From Solobacterium sp. (GTDB lineage Bacteria; Bacillota_I; Bacilli_A; Erysipelotrichales; Erysipelotrichaceae), in the NCBI GenBank assembly GCA_017543005.1, contig JAFWEA010000016.1:1-7549 (forward strand): a DNA stretch of 7,549 nucleotides, read 5' to 3'. A program made the position numbers and the translations under genes. The notes under the pieces are model-generated. The model saw only the letters and a program-made list of their open reading frames with translations. It was not told the DNA's origin and searched no databases. Shown piece after piece: positions 1-6,044 of the stretch. Each line of letters opens with the position of its first letter. Position 1 is the first letter of the stretch.

Positions 1-1
1 G

Positions 2-541
2 ATCATGCGGATGCTGGAAGCGGGCATGGCAGCCCCGACCAACGATCACCTGCGCAACTGGGAGTTTGTCCTGCTGCACACGGCCGAAGAGAAGGAAAAC
101 GGCCTGAAGGCGGTCCGGGACTGGGCGGAGGAACATGCCGGTCTGCGGCGGGAAGTGCCGGACGCAGCGGCGCAGGTCATGTATGACCATGCCCTGCCGC
201 GGCAGTACACGATGCTCAATGATGCCGACTGGGTGATCCTGCCGTTCTTCAAGTGCTCTGACCAGATCTTTGAGCCGGGCATCATCAACCGCCTGAACCC
301 GTTTGCCTCGATCTGGTGCGTGGTTGAGAATATCCTGCTGGCGGCAGCGGATGCGGGCCTTGGCTGCTCGCTGCGCATCCCGATGGGTGATGAATGGCGC
401 AAAACCGCGGCCCAGGTCAACGCCCCGGAAGGATGGATCCTGCCGTGCTATATCGGGGTCGGCGTCCCGGACGGGCAGCTCTCGGAAACCCAGCATACGT
501 ACACGGCGGCCGAGAAAACCCACCGCGGCACATGGCAGTAA
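2..541 (+). CDS. Nitroreductase-family protein, 3' part (5' end outside window)
   Basis: Members of this family are FMN-dependent flavoproteins of the cytoplasm that reduce nitro compounds, quinones or similar acceptors with NAD(P)H; the substrate here is unknown. The reading frame is open from base 2 and ends with TAA at 539-541. The visible protein starts inside the first conserved block: LEAGMAAPTNDHLRNWEF corresponds to the family's 'ILEAGRLAPS..N.QPW.F' FMN-binding segment. The roughly 25-30 residues that normally precede it, including the 'RRSxRxF' motif, are missing, so the ATGs at 5 and 11 are internal and not the true start. A later block, ENILLAAADAGLGCSLRIP (about residues 108-126), is the second typical nitroreductase segment. 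IIPFFK-type and FASIWC-type motifs place it with the Firmicutes subgroup of about 200 residues. No convincing terminator follows, so some read-through towards gap is possible. Family assignment is fairly sure, specific function is not. Confidence 0.85.
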   Translation: MMRMLEAGMAAPTNDHLRNWEFVLLHTAEEKENGLKAVRDWAEEHAGLRREVPDAAAQVMYDHALPRQYTMLNDADWVILPFFKCSDQIFEPGIINRLNPFASIWCVVENILLAAADAGLGCSLRIPMGDEWRKTAAQVNAPEGWILPCYIGVGVPDGQLSETQHTYTAAEKTHRGTWQ

Positions 542-576
542 ACCGGGTCAGCCGGGCCCGTTGAAAAAATGCGTCA

Positions 577-590
577 TGTAAACGCTTACT
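577..590 (+). promoter_or_regulatory. cre box (predicted CcpA site) upstream of gap
   Basis: TGTAAACGCTTACT fits the published Bacillota cre consensus TGWAARCGYTWNCW at every position and is nearly palindromic. It ends 3 bases before the -35 hexamer of the gap promoter, so its centre is about 45 bases upstream of the expected transcription start. Known cre sites upstream of the -35, as at B. subtilis ackA and pta, usually mediate activation by CcpA, whereas sites over or downstream of the promoter repress. Activation of gap during growth on preferred sugars is therefore the simpler reading, but the exact spacing is not the classic one. A ccpA gene is not in the window. Confidence 0.72.
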
Positions 591-593
591 GAT

Positions 594-622
594 TTGACCC
601 GGCTGAAACAGGTTACTATAAT
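594..622 (+). promoter_or_regulatory. sigma-A promoter of gap
   Basis: The -35 hexamer TTGACC (594-599) and the -10 hexamer TATAAT (617-622) are separated by exactly 17 bases, close to the ideal vegetative promoter. Transcription should start near 629, giving a leader of about 33 bases that holds the strong Shine-Dalgarno sequence AAAGGAGG at 644-651, 10 bases before the gap ATG. This fits the very high expression expected of a glycolytic enzyme. The leader is too short for a riboswitch. Confidence 0.85.
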
Positions 623-661
623 TTGATATGGATAAAAATATAAAAAGGAGGAATTTTTATC

Positions 662-1702
662 ATGAGTGATGTTAGAGTAGCGATTAACGGCTTTGGCCGT
701 ATCGGCCGTCTGGCTTTCCGTCAGATGTTCGGTGCTGAAGGCTATGAAGTCGTCGCAATCAACGACCTGACAAAGCCTTCCATGCTGGCTCACCTGCTGA
801 AGTATGATACAGCACAGGGTGGCTATGCCGGACACATCGGAGAGAATCTCCACACCGTTACAGCTGACGACGAAGCAGGCACAATTACCGTTGACGGCAA
901 GACCCTGCAGATCTACAAGGAACCGGATGCAGCAAACCTGCCGTGGGGTGAACTGAAGATCGACGTTGTCCTGGAATGCACAGGCTTCTATACAAAGAAG
1001 GAAAAGGCAGAGGCCCACATCAAGGCCGGTGCCCGCAAGGTTGTCATCTCCGCTCCGGCCGGCAATGATCTGCCGACAATCGTCTACAACGTTAACCACG
1101 AAACACTGAAGCCGGAAGACACAGTCATCTCCGCCGCTTCCTGCACAACAAACTGCCTGGCTCCGATGGCTGACACACTGAACAAGTATGCTCCGATTCA
1201 GAGCGGTATCATGTGCACAGTTCACGCTTACACAGGCGACCAGATGATTCTGGACGGCCCGCACCGCAAGGGTGACCTGCGCCGGGCAAGAGCCGGTGCT
1301 GCCAACATCGTCCCGAACAGCACAGGTGCTGCCAAGGCTATCGGTCTGGTTATCCCGGAACTCAATGGCAAGCTGATCGGCGCTGCCCAGAGAGTACCGG
1401 TTCCGACAGGTTCCACAACCATCCTGACAGCTGTTGTCAAGGGTGACGACATTACTGTTGACGGCATCAACGCAGCCATGAAGGCCGCTTCCAACGAGTC
1501 CTTCGGCTACAACGAAGACCCGATCGTTTCTTCCGATGTTATCGGCATGCGGTTCGGTTCCCTGTTCGATGCCACACAGACAATGTGCACAAAGATCTGC
1601 GATGGTCTGTATGAAGTTCAGGTTGTCTCCTGGTATGACAACGAAAACTCCTACACATCCCAGATGGTAAGAACAATCAAGTACTTCTCCAACGTTAAGT
1701 AA
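662..1702 (+). CDS. gap: Glyceraldehyde-3-phosphate dehydrogenase, type I (GAPDH)
   Basis: This cytoplasmic glycolytic enzyme converts glyceraldehyde 3-phosphate, NAD+ and phosphate to 1,3-bisphosphoglycerate and NADH, working as a homotetramer. The 346-residue product is full length for the family. The Rossmann motif NGFGRIGR is at residues 9-16, and the acidic Asp35 ending the second strand (VAIND) favours NAD over NADP. The active-site block SAASCTTNCLAP has the nucleophile Cys161, and His188 (TVHAYT) is the expected base. The STGAAKAIG and SWYDNENSY blocks are intact. The HAYTGDQMILDGPHRKGDLRRARAG region resembles streptococcal and clostridial GAPDH. The start is set by AAAGGAGG ending 10 bases upstream. 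All 20 lysines are AAG, a bias shared with the next gene and typical of high expression. The gene stands alone, with no cggR upstream and no pgk or tpi downstream before the terminator. Confidence 0.98.
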   Translation: MSDVRVAINGFGRIGRLAFRQMFGAEGYEVVAINDLTKPSMLAHLLKYDTAQGGYAGHIGENLHTVTADDEAGTITVDGKTLQIYKEPDAANLPWGELKIDVVLECTGFYTKKEKAEAHIKAGARKVVISAPAGNDLPTIVYNVNHETLKPEDTVISAASCTTNCLAPMADTLNKYAPIQSGIMCTVHAYTGDQMILDGPHRKGDLRRARAGAANIVPNSTGAAKAIGLVIPELNGKLIGAAQRVPVPTGSTTILTAVVKGDDITVDGINAAMKAASNESFGYNEDPIVSSDVIGMRFGSLFDATQTMCTKICDGLYEVQVVSWYDNENSYTSQMVRTIKYFSNVK

Positions 1703-1725
1703 GAAGCACTGATCAAGTCATTGAG

Positions 1726-1770
1726 AAAGCCTTCTCCGGCATGATTCCGGGGAAGGCTTTTTATATATTT
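1726..1770 (+). terminator. Intrinsic terminator of gap
   Basis: AAAGCCTTCTCCGG (1726-1739) pairs with CCGGGGAAGGCTTT (1747-1760) around a 7-base loop, giving a 14-bp stem with a single G-U pair. It is followed by a T-rich tail from 1758. It lies 23 bases after the gap stop codon and is a strong rho-independent terminator, which makes gap monocistronic or nearly so. Confidence 0.95.
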
Positions 1771-1831
1771 CATTTAAGTAAAACATAAAAATAATGTGCG
1801 CATAATGTAATTCGAATGAAAGAAAAAGAAA

Positions 1832-1877
1832 AATAATTGAAATAATAATTGAAAATTGTTTTCATGTGCTTTACAAT
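1832..1877 (+). promoter_or_regulatory. Promoter of the oppA-like gene, with overlapping repeats
   Basis: TTGAAA (1849-1854) and TACAAT (1872-1877) are 17 bases apart, a good sigma-A promoter with an expected start near 1884. That leaves a leader of about 20 bases with the ribosome binding site GGAGGGG at 1891-1897. The promoter sits in an AT-rich stretch that contrasts with the GC-rich genes. Two further elements overlap it. One is an 11-base direct repeat AATAATTGAAA at 1832-1842 and 1844-1854, its second copy including the -35. The other is an inverted repeat TGAAAA-TTG-TTTTCA at 1850-1864, across the -35 and the spacer. The inverted repeat is well placed for an operator, but no regulator can be named. 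Confidence 0.72.
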
Positions 1878-1904
1878 CAGAACTATATCTGGAGGGGAAA
1901 GAAT

Positions 1905-3554
1905 ATGAACAGATTTAGAAAGACAGCAGCGCTGGCTCTCTCGCTGGCCATGCTGACAGCATGCAGTTCAGGTTCCGCGTCCACACCGTCGGCAGCGCCG
2001 GCTGATGATGCGGCAGGAAAGACATCTGTCACAGTTGCAATTGATGCTGACCTGAACACGATGGATTACCAGGTAGCCACAGACGGCAACTCCTTCATCA
2101 TGCAGACCCTGTGCATCGCCGGTCTGACCGAAATCAATGGTGAGGGTACACCGGTTGCCGATATGGCTGAAACTTGGGATATTTCCGAAGATGGCCTGCA
2201 GTATACATTCCATCTGAGAGATGGCATTACCTGGTCTGACGGCACACCGGTCACGGCAAATGACTTCGTGTTTGCCTGGAGAAGACTGGTGGATCCGGCT
2301 CTGGCGTCTGAATACAACTTCCTGCTTGACACAGCCATGCATGTCGTCAATGCGGCAGAAGTCATCAAGGGTGAAAAGCCGGTTGAGGAACTGGGCGTTT
2401 CCGCACCGGATGACAAGACATTCGTTGTCGACCTCTCAATTCCGTGCGGCTTCTTCCTGAGCCTGTGCGCATTCCCGAGCACCTTCCCGCTGAACCAGGC
2501 GTTCTTTGAGGCCCAGGGTGACAAGTATGCGCAGAACATCGACAACCAGCTCTACAATGGTCCGTATGTCATGTCTGACCGTCAGGACGGCAGCCTGTAT
2601 ACATTCACAAAGAACCCGAATTACTGGAACGCTGACAATATCGCCATGGAGACAGTCGCTTTCCAGCTGCTGCAGGACACACAGTCCGCAATGATGAGTT
2701 ATGAAAACGGTGACCTCGATGTCGTCAAGCTCGTCAGCGAACAGGTTGAAGCTTATTCCGGCACAGAAGGTTATGTATCCAACCTGCAGGGTTACCTGTG
2801 GTATATCTCCCCGAACTACACACATGACTTCATCAACAACGCTGATCTGCGTGAAGCCATCATGTTCGGTATCGACCGTGAAGCAATCTGCAACCTGGTT
2901 CTGAAAGACGGTTCCGTCGCAGCCCGCGGTATTATCCCGCGTGAGTTCGCATATGGTCCGGACGGCAAGGATTACTGCGATACAACAGATGCTTTCGTCA
3001 CCTATGATCCGGAAAGAGCCGCTGCCGCCTGGGCAAGAGCACAGGAAGCACTGGGTGAGACTCTGACCATCTCCCTGCTGTTCGAGGACAGCGAAGCTTC
3101 CAAGGCAGTTGCCGAAAACCTGAAGTCCATGCTCGAAGCGAACTGCCCGGGACTGACGATCAGCCTGGATCAGAAGCCGAAGAAGACACGTCTCGAACTG
3201 ATGAGAACCCTCGATCCGAGCTTCGAACTCGGTCTGACCAGATGGGGTCCGGACTACAACGATCCGCAGACCTACATGGATCTGTTCAAGTCTGACGTTG
3301 CCGGTTACAACGGTTCCTTCAGCAATGATGAATACAATGAAATCATGAACAGAGCCGAAACCGGTGAAGATGCCGCAAATCCGGAAGCCAGATGGCAGGA
3401 TATGAAGGATGCTGAAAAGCTCCTGATCGCGGATCTCTATGCTGAAATCCCGGTCTATCAGAACGGCGGTGCCATGATGATCAATCCGGCGATCGATGGA
3501 ATTGAATTCCATGCCGGTGCAGTCGATAACTACAGACACATCTACGTGAAGTAA
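1905..3554 (+). CDS. oppA: OppA-type oligopeptide-binding lipoprotein (SBP family 5)
   Basis: This is an extracellular, membrane-tethered substrate-binding protein of an ABC importer, most likely for oligopeptides. The 549-residue product begins with a lipoprotein signal: Met-Asn-Arg-Phe-Arg-Lys, a hydrophobic core, then the lipobox LTAC with Cys20 as the lipidated residue. A Ser/Ala/Pro-rich tether follows to about residue 40. The family-5 signature lies at about 106-132 (GITWSDGTPVTANDFVFAWR), with LYNGPY near 216 and the W-G-P-D-Y-N-D-P motif at 447-454. The C-terminus ends NYRHIYVK, like OppA/MppA rather than DppA. ATG 1905 is chosen because GGAGGGG lies 7 to 9 bases upstream and the signal peptide starts there; the in-frame GTG at 1866 lies upstream of the -10 box and of that site. 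No permease or ATPase gene adjoins it, so it must share a transporter encoded elsewhere. Lys codons are AAG with one exception, as in gap. The peptide specificity is inferred from family similarity only. Confidence 0.9.
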   Translation: MNRFRKTAALALSLAMLTACSSGSASTPSAAPADDAAGKTSVTVAIDADLNTMDYQVATDGNSFIMQTLCIAGLTEINGEGTPVADMAETWDISEDGLQYTFHLRDGITWSDGTPVTANDFVFAWRRLVDPALASEYNFLLDTAMHVVNAAEVIKGEKPVEELGVSAPDDKTFVVDLSIPCGFFLSLCAFPSTFPLNQAFFEAQGDKYAQNIDNQLYNGPYVMSDRQDGSLYTFTKNPNYWNADNIAMETVAFQLLQDTQSAMMSYENGDLDVVKLVSEQVEAYSGTEGYVSNLQGYLWYISPNYTHDFINNADLREAIMFGIDREAICNLVLKDGSVAARGIIPREFAYGPDGKDYCDTTDAFVTYDPERAAAAWARAQEALGETLTISLLFEDSEASKAVAENLKSMLEANCPGLTISLDQKPKKTRLELMRTLDPSFELGLTRWGPDYNDPQTYMDLFKSDVAGYNGSFSNDEYNEIMNRAETGEDAANPEARWQDMKDAEKLLIADLYAEIPVYQNGGAMMINPAIDGIEFHAGAVDNYRHIYVK

Positions 3555-3565
3555 GCATGAATACG

Positions 3566-3597
3566 GAACAGCTGCTGCGGGCAGCTGTTCTTTTTTT
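3566..3597 (+). terminator. Intrinsic terminator of the oppA-like gene
   Basis: GAACAGCTGC (3566-3575) and GCAGCTGTTC (3581-3590) form a perfect 10-bp stem around the loop TGCGG. Seven T residues follow at 3591-3597. It starts 11 bases after the stop codon. It is one of the clearest terminators in the window and separates this gene from the hydratase gene. Confidence 0.96.
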
Positions 3598-3602
3598 ATG
3601 TA

Positions 3603-3616
3603 TTACTGTTCAGTAA
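3603..3616. promoter_or_regulatory. 14-bp inverted repeat before the hydratase gene, possible operator
   Basis: TTACTG-TT-CAGTAA is a perfect 6-bp inverted repeat with a 2-base centre. It lies between the preceding terminator and the hydratase start, in a gap of only about 40 bases. It overlaps TAAAAT (3614-3619), the only passable -10 hexamer there. The -35 position at a 17-base spacing would fall in the T run of the terminator (3591-3596) and is poor, so the promoter is weak or needs an activator. The role as a binding site is inference from symmetry and position. Confidence 0.4.
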
Positions 3617-3638
3617 AATAGGGGTGGAGGTGTGCAAT

Positions 3639-5938
3639 ATGATCAGACTGTATGACGGCGGCATCTATCTTGTGAACGGCAGCGAAATCATCCCGGGAAA
3701 AGAAGCCGGGAAAATCGCCCCACTCCATGGGAAAGAAGCTGTGAAGGAAGAAGCCCGCAAAGGCACGATTACATACGGGATCCTGGCAGCCCACAACACC
3801 GGCGGTGATATGGAACAGCTGAAGATCCGGTTTGATGCCATGGCTTCGCATGATATTACCTATGTCGGCATTATCCAGACAGCCAGGGCCTCGGGGATGG
3901 ACCGATTCCCGCTGCCTTATGTGCTGACCAACTGCCACAATGCCCTGAATGCCGTGGGCGGGACGATCAACGAGGATGATCATATGTTCGGCCTGTCGGC
4001 GGCGAAAAAGTACGGCGGCATTTACGTCCCGCCGCATATCGCAGTCATTCACCAGTACATGCGGGAGATGCATGCCGGCTGCGGGAAAATGATCCTGGCT
4101 TCGGATTCACATACCCGTTACGGGGCCCTGGGGACAATGGGCATCGGCGAAGGCGGCGGTGAGCTGGTAAAGCAATTGCTCAATGATACATACGATGTGA
4201 AATATCCGGGTGTGGTGGCAGTATATCTGACCGGGAAACCGCAGCCGTGGGTCGGCCCGCAGGATATCGCCCTGGCCATCATCGGGGCGGTGTTCCGGCA
4301 GGGCTATGTCAAAAACAGGATCATGGAATTTGTCGGCCCGGGGATTGCGAACATGACCACGGACTACCGCAATGGCATTGATGTTATGACAACCGAAACA
4401 GCCTGCCTCAGTTCCATCTGGCAGACGGATGAAGAGACCGGCCGGTTCCTGGCAGCCCATGGCCGGGCAGATGAATACCGTGAACTGAAACCGGCGGATA
4501 TTGCCTACTATGACGGCTGCGTGCAGGTGGATCTCAGTACGGTCAAACCGATGATTGCCCTGCCGTTCCATCCGTCCAATACGTATGAAATCGATGAGCT
4601 CAATGACAATCTTTATGACATTCTGGCGGCCGTAGAGAAGGAAGCGGCCCAGGTTTCCGGCGGCCGGGCCCCGTATTCACTGACCGATAAGATCAAAGAC
4701 GGGAAACTGCATGTGCAGCAGGGGATCATTGCCGGCTGTGCCGGCGGCAACTACACGAATGTCGTGGAAGCCGCCAACCTGCTCAGGGGCAGAAGCTGCG
4801 GCAGCGGGGCATTCTCGCTTTCCGTATACCCGTCCTCGCAGCCGGTCATGATCAATCTGACAAAACAGGGCTGCATCGCCGACCTGATGGAAACGGGTGC
4901 GGTCATCCGCACGGCGTTCTGCGGTCCGTGCTTCGGGGCCGGGGATACGCCGGCCAGCAACGGCCTGTCCATCCGGCATACAACCCGGAACTTCCCGAAC
5001 CGGGAAGGCTCCAAGCCCGGCAGCGGCCAGATGTCGGCAGTTGCCCTGATGGATGCCCGCTCCATTGCCGCAACCGCGGCCAACGGCGGTATTCTTACGT
5101 CGGCGGAGCACATTGACTTTGCGGACTGGGGCCGGGTGCCGGCATATACGTTTGACCGGACGGTATACGACCGCCGGGTGTATGACGGCTTTGCACGGGC
5201 AACGGGGGAAGATCTTGTCTTCGGCCCGAATATCAAAGACTGGCCGGAAATGAGTCCGCTGACCGACAATATCCTGCTGAAAGTCTGTGCCCGGATCATG
5301 GATCCGGTGACCACAACGGATGAGCTGATCCCTTCCGGTGAGACATCATCCTACCGGTCCAATCCGCTGGGCCTGGCTGAATTCACCCTTTCAAGACGCG
5401 ATCCGGAGTACGTCGGGCGGGCCAAAGCCGTTGACCGGATCGAAAAAGCAAGGACGGCCGGCGCCGATATCACCGTGACGGATCCCGGCCTGAAAAAGGT
5501 CTTTGAAACCATTGCGGCCTTGCCGGATATGGCCGGTGTCAGGCCTGAGGAAACCGAGATCGGCTCGGTCATCTATGCAGTCAAGCCGGGTGACGGATCG
5601 GCCCGGGAACAGGCGGCTTCCTGCCAGCGGGTGCTGGGGGCCTGGCAAACATCGCCGGCGAGTATGCGACCAAGCGCTACCGTTCCAATGTCATGAACTG
5701 GGGCACGATCCCGTTCCGGCTGGAGGGCGAACCGCCGTTTGCGGTCGATGACTACATCTTTGTGCCGGATATCCGGAACCGCCTGGCCGGTGATCTGAAA
5801 CAGATTCCCGCTTATGTCATCAGCGGGACAGACGTCCGCCCGTTCTCTCTGTTTATCGATGACATGACGGAAGATGAAAGAGAGATCATCCGGTCCGGAA
5901 GCCTGATCAACTACAACCGCAAACGCCGGGGACTGTGA
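3639..5938 (+). pseudogene. Aconitase-superfamily hydratase (YbhJ-like), frameshifted
   Basis: The product belongs to the aconitase/isopropylmalate isomerase superfamily, whose members use a [4Fe-4S] cluster for hydration/dehydration of carboxylates. It looks closest to the uncharacterised YbhJ-type 'hydratase' group, so no substrate is assigned. The start is ATG 3639 with GGAGGTG at 3626-3632; the in-frame GTG 3624 overlaps that site. The cluster ligands are expected to be Cys367 (GCAGGN), Cys428 and Cys431 (FCGPC). The SDSHT motif is at 155-159, and the catalytic swivel-domain segment GDGSAREQA is at 651-659. After Gly667 the frame breaks: frame 0 adds 18 unrelated residues and stops at TGA 5694-5696. 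The proper continuation (GLANIAGEY, KRYRSNVMNWG, EGEPPFAVDDYIFVP) runs in another frame to TGA 5936-5938. One extra G in the run 5636-5640 would restore a 766-residue protein, close to the usual 750-760. The rest of the gene is well preserved, so the lesion is very recent or a sequencing error. Confidence 0.88.
5636..5640 (+). other. Frameshift point in the hydratase gene (G run)
   Basis: The run GGGGG lies in GTG CTG GGG GCC. Reading CTG GGG GGC CTG, with six Gs, gives Val-Leu-Gly-Gly-Leu-Ala-Asn and joins the two halves of the swivel domain without a gap. The most economical explanation is loss of one G. It is not a good programmed -1 slippery heptamer, because the A-site codon GCC would have to re-pair on GGC, and the frame-0 stop comes 18 codons later. 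Confidence 0.85.
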
Positions 5939-5941
5939 ACG

Positions 5942-5966
5942 ATGCCCTCTGCTGAGGGCATTTCTT
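5942..5966 (+). terminator. Intrinsic terminator of the hydratase gene
   Basis: ATGCCCTC (5942-5949) and GAGGGCAT (5954-5961) form a perfect 8-bp stem with the 4-base loop TGCT, followed by TTCTT (a run interrupted by one C). It starts 3 bases after the stop in the restored frame at 5938. That position agrees with the gene originally ending there and not at 5696. Confidence 0.88.
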
Positions 5967-5989
5967 AATAGCTGAGTGACGTTGGAAAG

Positions 5990-6018
5990 TTGAAGAGAAA
6001 AAATCCAGAACGTATAAT
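5990..6018 (+). promoter_or_regulatory. sigma-A promoter of the HTH/RCC1 gene
   Basis: TTGAAG (5990-5995) and a perfect TATAAT (6013-6018) are 17 bases apart. The expected start is near 6025, giving a leader of about 20 bases with the ribosome binding site AGGAG at 6033-6037, 7 bases before ATG 6045. The gene is thus transcribed separately from the hydratase, whose terminator ends just upstream. Confidence 0.85.
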
Positions 6019-6044
6019 AGACGGGTAGATACAGGAGTAACAAG

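Noticed and set aside
544..560. Hairpin CGGGTC / GGCCCG as terminator of the nitroreductase gene
   Set aside because: The stem is 6 bp with a G-U pair, and is followed by TTGAAAAAAT and not by a T tract, so it is not a convincing intrinsic terminator.
1791..1808. Short direct repeat ATAATGT around GCGC
   Set aside because: Seven bases in AT-rich spacer, not linked to a promoter element; too short to support a function.
1843..1857. CodY-like box before the oppA-like gene
   Set aside because: Only 10 of 15 positions match AATTTTCWGAAAATT, with the match confined to one half; expected by chance in AT-rich DNA.
1866..1904. Upstream in-frame GTG as start of the oppA-like gene
   Set aside because: It would lie before the -10 hexamer, has no ribosome binding site, and would add 13 residues before a perfect lipoprotein signal peptide.
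2436..3539. 367-codon open frame on the minus strand inside the oppA-like gene
   Set aside because: It lies wholly within a well-supported gene and resembles no known protein; it reflects the high GC third positions.
3624..3638. GTG 3624 as start of the hydratase
   Set aside because: It overlaps the ribosome binding site GGAGGTG that serves ATG 3639, and the extra residues do not fit the family N-terminus.
5634..5642. Programmed -1 ribosomal frameshifting in the hydratase
   Set aside because: There is no X-XXY-YYZ heptamer that re-pairs in both sites and no Shine-Dalgarno-like stimulator that stands out; such genes of this family are not known to use recoding.
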